NCBI GenBank assembly: GCA_040143965.1
Contig: JASJQH010000078.1
Coordinates: 1-33,114 of the forward strand
From: Basidiobolus ranarum
Taxonomy: Eukaryota; Basidiobolomycota; Basidiobolomycetes; Basidiobolales
Reading direction: 5' to 3'
DNA: 33,114 nucleotides
Position numbers and translations under genes: made by a program. How positions within the stretch are numbered: the stretch's first letter is position 1; the number at the start of each line of letters is the position of its first letter. The notes beneath the pieces were generated by a model. That model had not been told where the DNA came from. It made no database searches and saw nothing but the letters and a program-made list of their open reading frames with translations. Below are positions 1 through 11,200 of this stretch, piece by piece.

Positions 1-2
1 CC

Positions 3-581
3 ATTGCCACCTGAGCCGCTGCCAGTGTCATATGCTCCTGCGCCTCCTCCATTACAACCACTTCCTCCTCCGTTACCACCTGAGCCACAACCCTTTCCTA
101 AAGCTCCACCGCCAGGTCCAACACCTCCTCCTCCATTACCACCTGAGCCGCTGCCAGTGTCATATGCTCCAGCGCCTCCACCATTACTACCACTTCCTCC
201 TCCGTTACCCCCTGAGCCACTACCGTTTCCTCCAGCTCCACCACCAGGGCCATACGCTCCTCCTCCATTGCCACCACTTCCTCCTCCGTGACCACCTGAG
301 CCATTGCCACCGCGTCCTCCTCCATGACCGCCTGAGCCGCTGCCTGTGTCATATGCTCCAGCCCCTCCTCCGTTACCACCTGAGCCACCACCATTTCCTC
401 CAGCTCCACCACCAGGGCCATAACCTCCGGCTCCTCCTCCATTTCCAGCTGCATGGTCACTGGTATCATAAGCTCCTACTCCATTACCACCAGCACCACT
501 ATATCCTGACCCAGCGCTACTAGCACTTACGGTACAAGCGGCAGAAACGAAGAACAAAAGAGATGGAGCGGAGAATTTCAT
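3..581 (-). CDS. Glycine-rich secreted or cell-wall protein (partial, runs off left edge)
   Basis: The frame opens with ATG at 581 and stays open to the window edge (193 codons seen, no stop). Residues 1-20 look like a signal peptide: Lys at position 3, then a hydrophobic run ending in small residues (SAACTVSASSA). The rest is almost only Gly, Asn, Ser, Ala and His, built from blocks such as GSGSGGNGGG and AGAYDTG. The AYDTGSGSGG block recurs at 132- and 189-base spacings. Codons vary between blocks although the protein motif is kept, as expected of a selected low-complexity protein. Dispersed AYD/GYGP blocks suggest an extracellular structural or wall-associated protein; this is inference, and no enzyme domain is visible. 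The plus strand across the same bases can be read as a Pro-rich protein, but it has no signal peptide or supporting context. Two Cys appear in the seen repeats (near bases 50 and 90). Confidence 0.82.
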   Translation of the reverse strand, partial: MKFSAPSLLFFVSAACTVSASSAGSGYSGAGGNGVGAYDTSDHAAGNGGGAGGYGPGGGAGGNGGGSGGNGGGAGAYDTGSGSGGHGGGRGGNGSGGHGGGSGGNGGGAYGPGGGAGGNGSGSGGNGGGSGSNGGGAGAYDTGSGSGGNGGGGVGPGGGALGKGCGSGGNGGGSGCNGGGAGAYDTGSGSGGN

Positions 582-658
582 GATTAAAGAATAAGCTGTT
601 TAAAGTATCTAGAAGTAGAACTGAACTGAACTGTAAGAATGTAAAAGCAGATAGATGG

Positions 659-668
659 GTTTATATAG
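659..668 (-). promoter_or_regulatory. TATA-box-like element of the glycine-rich gene
   Basis: The minus strand reads CTATATAAAC about 80 bases upstream of the ATG at 581. This is a good TATA consensus at a sensible distance, in the promoter position of a gene likely to be strongly expressed. No transcript data support it here. Confidence 0.5.
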
Positions 669-1205
669 TTTTAGTAAATATTTACCATTATGTTAGTTGA
701 AGTAGTCATTGAGCCACGTAACTTACATTAACTCAATGTGGCTACATATTCATATGTAGGAAGTGAAATAATTTCCCCTCCCCCTTAATCTCATCTCTCC
801 TTAATAAGGGCTAAAGTTTAATTTACATTATTATTAGAATATGGTTCGAACCAAATTTAAATTAACATTTCAATTTATCTCGTTCTGCGTAATCACAAGT
901 TTTAAACGTGTAGATCAAGGTGGATTTTTGAGAATTCTTATAGATCTACAAATTACTATTTGTGTCAATTCTACTGAACACTACCCCCTCATCAAGTGAA
1001 CGTGTGTTATCCACTAATTACTGAGAAACACCGATCATATTGTGTTAGTGAAGCAAATACGTACAAGTATGATTCCATTTATTTACATTGTATTGGATTA
1101 TTCTGGCTTTAGAGTGGGAGTATCAAAAGTTGATGAGAAGAAAGAAAAGCGCAGAGGTATTGTTTGTATATGGATATAATGAGTCGGTTATTAAAATTCT
1201 ATCAT
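669..1205. other. Intergenic stretch, no gene seen
   Basis: AT-rich sequence between the promoter of the glycine-rich gene and the 3' end of the MFS gene. It holds no long reading frame, no tRNA cloverleaf and no clear repeat. The palindrome GGTTCGAACC at 844-853 resembles a box B but has no flanking T-stem. Confidence 0.6.
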
Positions 1206-3065
1206 TTAGTGGTGACTAAGAACTACTGGTTTCATAAATAATGTAACCAAGAAGGTAACACCTGCTAGGGCGCAGAGTGGAATCAACGCATACTGCAGGG
1301 CTCCAGTATAGGCCTCAACAACAAGCTCACGATATTGAAGGACGACGTATTTTACCTGGGTTGGATCAATGGAGGTGATCTAGAAATTATATTTAGTATA
1401 TGACAAGTTAGATAGGGTAAAACAATGTTAACTTACCCCTAGGTCAGGCACTAGTCTTTGTAGGTTACCAGCCAACACAATATTTAGAACGGTATTTTGA
1501 ACAGGCAACGCAATCGCACCACCGATTGACTGAGCAAAAGCATGCAAACCCGTGATTTGGGGTTGATCTAACAAAAAAATCCATAATTTTAGTAAACTAG
1601 AATGATACTAGTGAATATCAAATGGTTATTACCTTCTTCGCTAACAGCTGATTGAATACCGATAATATAAAGTTCAAAGCATAAACCGCATCCGATACCA
1701 TAAATAGCGAGGTAGCCCAATTCTTGAGCTTGCACAGAATGCATATCCATAGTGGTGATAAGTGCAGTACCAACAACAAGGATAGAGGTGCCCATGACGA
1801 GCCAGGGACGGACTTTTCCACTAAGACTGACGATCCAACCTGCAGCCAATGAAGCGATAAAATTGCACAGTAAAGCAGGTAGGATTTTGATTCCTGAAGT
1901 TGCGGCATTGTTACCATAAACCGCTTGGAAGAACAAGGGGACATAGTAAATTCCACCAAAGTAAACAGCTCCAAATACAACATCTCCGATAAGGCAAACG
2001 CAGATATTTCTTACTTTGAAGAATCTAAATGGCATGATGGGTTCTTTTACATACCGTGGTTCATAAAATATAAATATCCCCAAAAGAACCAAGCCTACAA
2101 TATATAGGGAGATGATGGTGGGACTAGTCCATTGATACTTAGAGCCGCCCCAGTTGGTAGGAATCAAAATGCAAATAATTCCTGCACCTAGCAGGCATGC
2201 ACCAACCCAGTCAATACGCTTAGCTTTGCTCAAAAATGTACCTGGAGTGTGATCAGCGTCAAGGAAATATCCAACAATGAAAATAGTGATTACGGCAAGA
2301 GGAAGTTTAACGTAGAAGGCCCATCTCCATGACAGATTGTCGGAAAGGAAGCCACCTAACAAAGGACCAGTAATAGAGGCAAGTGCAAAAACTCCAGCCA
2401 AGATGCCCATATATTTTCCACGATCACGAATAGGAAAAGTATCTATAAAAGGATGTTAAACGTCTGAGATGTGAAATTAGTGTATCGAGATAATAAAATA
2501 TATTCACCTGAAACGATAATGAATGACAACGAGTAAGTACCGCCACCGCCGATACCAGTGAAAGCTCTGGACAGAATCAGCATCGTCATACTCTGCGAAA
2601 CACCACATAAGACAGTGCCTACGGTGAAGATGCAGAGTGCGGCAAGAACGACAACCTTTCTACCAAAAAGAGTAGCCAACTTTCCGTATAATGGATGAAA
2701 GATGGTCATACTCAGAAGGTAACTAGTGCCAACCCATGATATCGAATCCATGGCATCGAACTCGTTTGCAATATGTGACAGACAAGTAGCCATAATTGTA
2801 TCATCAATGGCACCAAGAAAGAATGTAAACGCTAGACTAAAAGGAATTAAATATAACTCGTTTAGTAAGTCTGATCAATGTATGCGCATTCACAGTACAC
2901 ATACCCAATGAACAGCGAGATCAATTTCCGAAGTGGCATCTCTTTTTTGACGATCCCCGTCTCTTGCTCACCCATCGTCTTCTTCTCCAAGTCTTTAATC
3001 TCATCACCCATTGTCGTCATCTTCTCCAAATCTATCACCTCAGTAGTGAGTGTATTCTCCGACAT
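1206..3065 (-). CDS. MFS drug:H+ antiporter, 14-spanner DHA2 type
   Basis: Five exons join in frame to 534 aa: 2905-3065, 2508-2836, 1633-2442, 1437-1567, 1206-1379. Donors include GTATGT, GTGAAT and GTAAGT, and a TACTAAAC branch site precedes the first acceptor. The cytosolic N-terminus (about 50 aa) is charged and Lys-rich, with an imperfect repeat of DLEKxTMGE. TM1 carries the family motif LGAIDDTIM (residues 61-69). The loop between TM2 and TM3 has motif A, GKLATLFGRK (105-114). Motif C, ITGPLLGG, followed by LSWRWAFYVKLPLA, is diagnostic for the 14-TM DHA2 family (Sge1, Azr1, Vba and fungal toxin or drug efflux pumps). It should export small organic compounds, or basic amino acids into the vacuole, by proton antiport; the substrate cannot be read from sequence. 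Length matches the family. The start is the only ATG before a plausible cytosolic tail. Confidence 0.93.
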
Positions 3066-3913
3066 TGTGAAGTGTGTGTATGAATTAATTTAATATCGAC
3101 TGGAATGAGCCTATTTATCTAACTGTATTCGTAGTCTCTGAAAGCCAGTCTATTGGCTAGTTAAATATGGTTTTTTTCAATAGACATCTAGCTCTAGATT
3201 CCCCAAGCATTCGATTAATAAGGCAATTTTCAGTGCAAACAAATATACTTAATCCACTGGGCCTAGAAACTATGGTCAGTGACAAAGAATCGAACCTTAA
3301 ATCACCTGGTTTATTGGACAAGTACCGATTTCTTGGAAAAGGTTCCATTTACTGGCAAAGTCTAGTGCAACTTGAATTGAGTTTTCCCTATACCAGTGCT
3401 ATACAGCTGTTTAATAGCTACTGGTTACCGTTAGAGTCAGAATTGACGGTTCATGTCGAAGCATCTCCACACCATACGAACAGTTTGCGTTGGAACCAAT
3501 AATCACTTTAAGAAAACCGACTCTCTGAATGTAACCATATTTGTCAGAAGATAGCATTCACAATGCTTCCTTTTTCTTAGTTATCATAATCGTTGCACGG
3601 AAATTTCCAAACTGGATTAAAGCATCGACGCAACTGACGTTACCAACAATACATGGCTTGAAACTGGAAGCCACGAGAGTTATCTACCAAATTAAGCCGT
3701 GTCAATGAATGCTACCTAATATAGCCTATCCATTTGGAAGGGAGACAACACTACTGCTGGCCCAAAGAAGGTTCCATTGAGTGATAGAAATCCGAATGTG
3801 AAATTAATTATCACCGGTCCAAATTCTCACTTATCGAATAACTGTGGCCTTTTTTTAGGGCAACAAACGAACTTTTACTTGGATTTCCTTTCTCTTGTCT
3901 ACTGAAGAAATCA
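3066..3913. other. Divergent intergenic region with an unassigned open frame
   Basis: This is the shared upstream region of the MFS gene (minus) and the arrestin gene (plus). Bases 3167-3502 on the plus strand hold an ATG-started frame of 111 codons that I do not recognise. A stretch ending ELTVHVEASP loosely recalls the start of an arrestin C-domain, so it could be a decayed arrestin relic, but the resemblance is weak and the frame after it is broken by stops. Promoter elements could not be picked out with confidence. Confidence 0.3.
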
Positions 3914-4988
3914 ATGATTCCACTTAACCGTGAGGACCTGAGTATCAATATTTATGAGGACTCTTTAGTAATGTACGGAACACCTGAAGAGTCCTCTGGT
4001 TGTGTTCTAAGCGGTTACATTCAATTGAATTTATCGGATTTTCTGATAATAAAAGGGATTACTTTGAGGTTTGTTGGCAAAACCGAGATTTTTGCTAGCT
4101 ACAGTAAGTAGTTACAATACTTGAACTAGTGCATGTTCTCATTTAATTAACTCTTTCTCTCTTTTAGAAACTCCTAAGCAAACCTACATACTGATCGACC
4201 GGTGTTTCCCCTTGGTAATACCGAATAAAGACAAGTTCCATCTACCACCAAGCAAGTACCGCTTCAGCTTTGAGATTCCTATCAGTGGTAGACTCCCAGA
4301 GTCTGTTCAAGTTCCAGGTGGACAAATTCAGTATACTTTATTTGCTGAAGTGGAAAAAGTTGGCTTCAGTTTTAATGTTCAAGTTGGAAGAGAAGTTCCC
4401 TTGAAACGTGCACCCCATCCGATGAGTGAATGTTATCTCACCCCCTCAGCAACCTCTATATCCTGGTTTAAAGAGAAAGTGATATGTTGTATGAGTACAG
4501 AAATGCCAGTTTACGACCAACATGAACTATTAATAGTAGAAGTAAAAGTTCGATTTTTAGAAAATATCATCGAAATCAAAAAGATGGAAATCATGCTTGA
4601 AGAAAGTATATCATATCCAACATACGATGGTACTTTAATCACCAATTCGAAGATTATTATGAAAGTAGATCAACTAATATTCGATAAACATGATTCCACC
4701 TACGAAACTTTGACCACTTTAACTATACCAAACACTGCATGTTACGATTCGATCACCAAATATATCAAAGTACGTCATAACATCATTGGGAAGATTTACT
4801 TCAATAATCCGATGTTTAATGAAACCGAACTTCATCTAAACTTACCTATCGTGTTAAGGTCACGGGAGCAATCAGAATTGTTGGAGAAACTACCTTCATA
4901 TAAAGCTGCGGATGAGCCGCCTTCATATACAACAACTGCTTCAAATGATCCATCTTCTAGTTCCCACCCTCTCGAGCCTTCTCCGTAA
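3914..4988 (+). CDS. Arrestin-related trafficking adaptor with a PPxY motif
   Basis: Two exons (3914-4103 and 4168-4988) join as TAC A|AA to give 336 aa. The intron has GTAAGT and CTTTTAG ends. The N-terminal half has arrestin N-domain features: an ordered series of beta-strand-like segments, IQLNLSDFLIIKGITLRFVG, and PSKYRFSFEIPISGRLPESV with its typical F-x-F-E-I-P followed by a proline. The C-domain follows from about residue 155 (HELLIVEVKVRF), and the tail is Ser/Pro-rich. Near the C-terminus ADEPPSYTTT carries PPSY, a PPxY motif of the kind that binds WW domains of Rsp5/Nedd4 ubiquitin ligases. In yeast such proteins (Art/Rod/Rog family) bring the ligase to plasma-membrane transporters and cause their endocytosis. 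The cargo is unknown. Overall similarity to known ARTs is low apart from fold-like features, so the family call is firmer than any orthology. Confidence 0.85.
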
Positions 4989-5198
4989 CTTCCTGTGATA
5001 ACCCTCATTTAATCTTTATCATGTAATTAATGTAAACCAATAAGTTGTACAAAGCAATCCACACGCAATGATATATATAATATGTGACCTGAGTGAGAAA
5101 CCATGTTTGAGCTTAATCCATTTAATATAAAAGCGATTTATTTAACAAAGGAATTTCAAAGATGAAGTGAGAACATGAATATTTCATTTACAAGTGAA

Positions 5199-7797
5199 TT
5201 AATTTGTTACTTGGAAAGTATCAGAGTATCCAAAATGTGAGTTGATCTTACCAAAGGCCTTATTAGCTCCGAAGTAACCAATACGATAGAAACCAGCTAG
5301 ATGGTTAAGTTAGTAAATACTCGAGTAACATGCTTAGACCACCACTTACGTTTGGTATTGGATTCAATTTGCCATTGAATAGTTACCGTGCTTTCTGCAA
5401 TGTGCTTGCGCTTCCAGTGGAATTTAGTGGCCCAATCTCCGTCATTTTTGATTATTTTCCAATCATCTGAAGTACGCATTTCAACCGTCAAGAATGTCTC
5501 TTCTAAAGTCACTTTATTTTTAGGATGACCACCCGCGAATTCTACCGAGACAGTCTCGCCAAGTTGATAGGTCTCATTAACATTGTTAAGTACATCTCCA
5601 AACTTTTTCCCAATCGGAGCTGTGTCTAGGAGAACGCCAGATTGAAGATTGATAGCATTGCGTGTAAGATCCGGTGGAGAGATTAGAGAAATGACTGGTT
5701 TGTTTTGAATCATGGCTGTAGCCATCTCTTGATAGAGTTGAATATAGCCTGCTAAAGTGTTAGGACCGTAGATGGTAGAAGCTCCTTCATATCGCTGAAC
5801 CGAATACTCTTCTGGAGTAGCAACATAGCTTGCATAAGTATTTGATGGACCTGCTAATACCACGATTGGATCCTTGATGTCGCTAGTCTCAGCAAATATC
5901 TTTCCAACAGCTTCTCGTAATCGACGTCCACTCATTGTGGTAAACTCGCCAGGAACAACCGCAATCACTAATTGGCCAATTCGTAGGATTTGAATATCAA
6001 CCACTCGGGGCTGCCACATGTAAGGCAGTTTGGTCTCCCCAGTTGCCAGAAGGACTGGTTTAGGAGATTGGCATTTTTTTAGTTCTTCACTTGGTTTGGT
6101 GATAAATGACCGAACTATGTCCCAGAATGGGTGCTTAACTTTTGAATCTCCTTGTTTGAAATCAAACTCTCCTGGCCCTGTACAAAAAAGTAAATCTGTA
6201 AATCAAGAGATAGGAGAGTAAAGGGTCTGAATTAATGAATATACCATCCGTAGTACCGGCAGCAAAGGAATACCCCATCGCTGGTTTGCATAAACCAACA
6301 GTAGAAGTACTGTTAATCTTAACCTGGAGCTTAGTCATATCCACAAACTGATGTCTAAAATCTATAGACCCTTTGATATAGTCTTTGGCTTCATTCATTA
6401 GCTTTTTAGCAGTTTGGTACTGGAAAGCCCCAATGATCCGGGTTGATTCAGTATCACCACCAGTTTCGTATCCAGGTCCCCTAAATTTAGTTGAGCTGTT
6501 AAGTTAAGCAGAAAAACAATGTGGAGCACATAATTACACTACCTAGCTACGCAAAGCTCATTTCGGTCATTGCATGTGCTAGACTTATAATCACAAGGCA
6601 ATCCGGTGTCGAGACAGCGTGGACCTTGAGTATTTGGTGATACATCACCCATATTCGACTGAGCAAATCCTGCAACGAACTTTCCAGTACCAGTCAGGAT
6701 GTCTTCTCCGTTGATTTCTTTCTCTAAGGCGTATGATGCATATCCCTTGTTATCTCCACTGATCAAAAGATTCTCGTTGTTCATGGAGGTGCAATGAACA
6801 GCATACCAATTGAAAATCCCGATAGGTTCACCAGCTTCGTCAGTGAATTTTATCAGTCTCATCTCTTTGTCGGTGTTATGACTATAGCGTGCTCTCTCTG
6901 ACTGAGGATTTTGCTCGTAGGCCCAAGGTGATCTGTTGATATTCCCATTCTCGACATCTCCCGCAGAGGTTGTTATGAAACCAGGTATCATGTTATCATG
7001 AGCCCGTTTAATTGAATTTACAATGCCCTCAACAACTGGACGGGTCGCATCCTCAATAAACCCGAGATTGGTAAATTGATAGAGAACATACTGATGCCAA
7101 CCACCAGGACCACTATGAGTATGGGTGCCAGTAAGCGCCACATTATCATTATTGTATAAATCTCCGTAAAGTGTACGTAACGTCTCGATGACTCGCCGAT
7201 GAATTACTTGAGAGATCATTCCCAAATCAGCCGAGACATATACTATACGTTTTTCCGTTGCCTCCGGATCTCCCACAATGAACGCTGTCAGATTCAGCCA
7301 AGATTTGAGTATGGTGACTTGATTAATTTTGAATGGATCATAAAGTACCTCTAGATCGTAATCTCAAATGAATTCCCGCAGTTTTTTGACTTGCTTTAGC
7401 GTATCCCTAGGGTGGTAGTGTTAGAGCTATACGAATGGAGCAATCATCATTGTATCTCACCATCATATTGATTTCGCCTGTAATGAAATGAAATTGTTGA
7501 GCGTAAAGTTACCATAGGTGTTATATGCTTACAACTTACCTGCGGGACTATCAGAGAAAAAAGGGAAGCACTATTTAAAAAGTCGAACTTAACTTGCACT
7601 ATAATAAGTATTGCAAAAAACAAAACATACCCAGTAATATCTGCATTGCCAACGCCAATCTAGTTTTACCCACAGGAAAAGAGTAAATTAGTCTGCTGAT
7701 TCAAGAATCGGGAAGACATAGAAAAACAAACCAAATAATCCGCTCCAAATGCTGCATTTATAATACTCAGCAATCCTAACACTCTACACCAGAACAT
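5199..7797 (-). CDS. Neutral/alkaline ceramidase, secreted or membrane-associated
   Basis: Nine exons join in frame to 693 aa: 7732-7797, 7631-7659, 7540-7547, 7461-7477, 7349-7406, 6543-7284, 6245-6480, 5350-6177, 5199-5296. Residues 1-18 form a signal peptide. The mature chain opens with YLIGVGNADITGPAGEINMM, the family hallmark, assembled across four exons. Zinc ligands are expected in GTHTHSGPGG (His114/His116) and WYAVHCTSM. The catalytic Ser is Ser275 in NMGDVSPN. The C-terminal zinc-site segments VPGEFTTMSG and NTYASYVATPEEY are present, followed by the beta-sandwich domain. The enzyme splits ceramide to sphingosine and fatty acid at the plasma membrane, outside the cell or in the secretory pathway. 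Length suits the family (about 690-780 aa). Exons 3 and 4 are only 8 and 17 nt, and exon 2 is 29 nt. Intron 1 starts GTTTGT, a weak but GT donor. Nothing is missing from the active site. Confidence 0.95.
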
Positions 7798-7826
7798 TTC
7801 CAAAAATATTAAGAGCTTGTGAGACA

Positions 7827-7840
7827 ATATATATATATAT
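7827..7840. repeat. (AT)7 microsatellite upstream of the ceramidase start
   Basis: Seven AT dinucleotides lie 30 bases upstream of the ceramidase ATG at 7797. The run could act as a TATA element, but so close to the ATG it would leave almost no 5' leader, so it is called only as a repeat. Confidence 0.7.
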
Positions 7841-8280
7841 GGGCCACACTGGGATAACAACGTAGACACGAAGTAACTTTTAAAAGCGTTGACAGTCACT
7901 AGATAAATGAGGTGATGAATAACAAACAGTCAAATAAAAATGTCAAATTTGATTTATAACTCAACCAGATACAGATTGCAATCGCAATCCAATTCAGGGC
8001 AATTGTTATGATACACCCCGCAAGCCAGTCCGCAAGAAACCTGTATGAGGTGAATCATTGCGATCATGCAGTTGGAGCTAGTCATTCACCAGTCATAGCT
8101 ACTCTAAAAGTAACAATCACTTTTCTCACATGATCTAGTTAATATAAATTGGATATATTAGTAATAATCTGGTTATATTCAGTTGAGTTTATTGTGTTCA
8201 GTCAGCATGCAAGTGGAAGCAATAGACAACTCCCATTCATGAAAAGTAACACCACCATGCTTACCAGTTCCCAAACTAGA
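7841..8280. other. Intergenic stretch between ceramidase 5' end and TOP3 3' end
   Basis: This stretch should hold the ceramidase promoter and the TOP3 3' flank. No further coding potential with family similarity is visible on either strand, and no repeat was noticed. Confidence 0.6.
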
Positions 8281-11200
8281 TCATTTTCGCTTTTTGCCAC
8301 GACTAGATTTACTAATAGAAGGGCGCTTGGTCTTGGTTACCTTACGTTTGGTTGAAGGATTCTTACCAACTTTTTTCGGGCAGTTATTTGCAAAGTGCCC
8401 ACTCTGATCAATCCAATTAAATTAATTCTCACCCTTACATTCTATCTGTTGTATACATACCTTATTGCAAGTATAGCATCGGTGGTCACCGCTGGTCCTT
8501 TTGTGAGTAGAATCAGTGCTTTGAGGGCAATTTCTTGCCAAATGGCCGGCCTGAAAATTCATGACGATTATTGTTTATGTCCACTTACAATACGTGTTGA
8601 AGGAGGATTTACCTGATCGCATTTATAACACACAATTGAGGTACCGGAAGAGATGCTACTTGTGCCTCTCTCTGAGATACCGCCTTCATCCTCAAGCCAT
8701 TGAAAGAATGTGCACTTTTGACTGGACTTGGCGCAGGTAAAAAACTTCTTCCCCTTGCTAGGACCTTTTTTTAAAACTGTCTTCAGAGTAGCCATCAAGC
8801 CGCAATCGCATATTGGTTCATTCGAATTTGGAGTGGTATTCGAAACATCACCATCAAATTGCTATGTTTCAACGTCATCACTATAGAATTTACACACAAA
8901 TGGTTCAACCACATAACTTACATTAGTTCGTACAAACTGAAATTCATTATCTTCAGCCCCATGACTGGAGTTGCCATTCTCTGAGCGTAACGGTAATATC
9001 TCATCATCCCACTGGAAAAAATCACATCGCTGGCTTTGTGATTTCGAACAGCCATAAAATTGTCTACCGGTATTTGGTCCCTCTTTACGAACAGTTCTGA
9101 GACTGGCCGAATCCCCACAGGAACACCTAGGGGTGTTGAGATCACCCACGAAGTTACTATGTGAGGATATTCCGAGGTTTGGGTCGTCGTTGTTTCCTTG
9201 TTCATTATGGGCTCGTGTAGATATGAGATTGCTTTGAGATTCATGGGCAATATTGGATGACTATGATTTCGAAGATATAATAAAAAAACTGTTGAATCAT
9301 ATATTGGTACAACTAGAGACTACCATAAATGAGGCATCATCAATCCATTGAAAGAAATCACATCTATCATCACCTTGAGGTTTTATGCAACAAAAGAATT
9401 GTCTTCCTTGATTAACACCCTCTTTTCTAACTGTTCTGCATGCGCTTGCTAGGCCACAATGGCAATTTGGAATTGGCTCTCCTACTGGAAGAGTCTGGAA
9501 GCTGAATGGTAGATTCCCACCTCCTTGTTCACCACCTTCTTCCATTCTTCTCTCTCCTCTTCCGTTACTATTCTATACATTTTAAGAGGAAATGAGTGAG
9601 AAATTTAAATCCAAATGGCATATGTCTTCAAAGTATACTCTAGATACGTGATCAAAACCGTGCTCGTCAGGAAGATGGCCAAAATGCTTAGCTAAAGCCT
9701 AATTGCGAATCAAATTGATAATCAATGGCAAAGTCTTAAAAAGTGTTCATTTTCGGTTCTTCATACCTGTACTAGTTTAAACCATTGATCGTTACTCTTG
9801 ATGAATACCTCTCGATACATGCCAATCCCTTGTCTGATAACAAGCTCTTTAGTCTGCAATCCTTCGCAGATTCGCTTCATATTAATCTCCATCTTGAAGA
9901 TGAGCAAACAGGTGTTAATCTTGTATCAAATAGATATGCTAAAGTCGGTCTAATATACCTCTCTACGAAGAAAAGGTTTTGAGAGCGACATTTCAAAATC
10001 AATTTTATCATATCCTTCTACAAGAGCAATTCCCAGTGTGGACGGAACAAAGTAATTATCTTCTTTGAATGCATATTCACGGTCTAAAACTTTCTTTATA
10101 TGTTCATGGATAGTGGCATCAGTACCTAATGAGATAAATCTACTTAGCAGTTAGTTGGAAAGAGAGAAGGATCCTTGATGTAATACCTATTCCATTTTTA
10201 TCCATAATTGCAATTAAATCAGCTTCAGTAAGAAGCGAAGGAGGACTAGATTTTCCTTCAGACATTTCTAAACTGTCAGGGATAAATTGTTCACTCTCCG
10301 TAAACACTGGAATAGTGTTTCCGTTCCAGTGATCATATGTATAAATTTCTAAATAGTTTCTAGCTATAATCATTAAACCTAAAGAACGAGTAGTAAGTAA
10401 CTCCTCTTTTTGCTAGTTAGCTTAGATCATACCTTTTGTAGTAAAGATTTCATCTGCAATATTTATCTCTACGATAGTTTCATGGCCTTTAGCATTTTCG
10501 GAACAAGCGGCAAGGAATCTTCTGACGATAAACTCGTAAACACCTTTATCATCACCAGTCAGATTTCCCGCCCAAGCTGTAGGATGGATGGGTGGATGCG
10601 CCTTGTCGTTGTTTTTCCCTTTCCGCGGGATGCTAAACTCGCCTTCCATAAGTCTAGAATAACGCTGCTTAGAAAGCGATAATTATAGTAAAACAAGGAT
10701 ATCCATGCTACCTTCGGGCATATGGACCCCATCGCGAGTCATTGGTTTGCTTTTCAATTAGTGGCATTAATTGAAAATTACTCTCAAATTGATCTGTTTC
10801 AGTTCTGGGATAACTTATAAAGCCACGGTTGTAAAGACTTTCCGCAACCTAGAGTATGGTTTCATAATAATGAGATGCCAACTCTTAGCAAATTGTGAAT
10901 AGAAGGTATACCATCATTATTCGATCGGATGTCATTTTAAGAAAGCGGGCACCAGATTTCTGGAGTTCAACTGTGGTGAGTGGCAATGGCTTCCTGTTGT
11001 CGGGTTTATGAGTAATTTATGGTGAATTCATAAAATTCACGGATAAAACTGACCATTTACTAGTAGGTTTTGACCTTACGGAAGCAACACGAGCCTGGGA
11101 ATTCTCGACACATCTCTCATATAAAACAAGGCAAAATAATTGATCGTACAAGCAGGATCTTTTCCATTTGAAAGTAGCAACCCCATCATCTCGATTGACA

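Noticed and set aside
4-291. Pro-rich plus-strand and Met/Glu/Val-rich minus-strand frames over the glycine-rich repeat
   Set aside because: They are other-frame readings of the same repeat; only the minus frame from 581 has a signal peptide, an ATG and a promoter.
844-853. GGTTCGAACC palindrome as a tRNA box B
   Set aside because: Flanks do not pair into a T-stem and no other tRNA arm is present.
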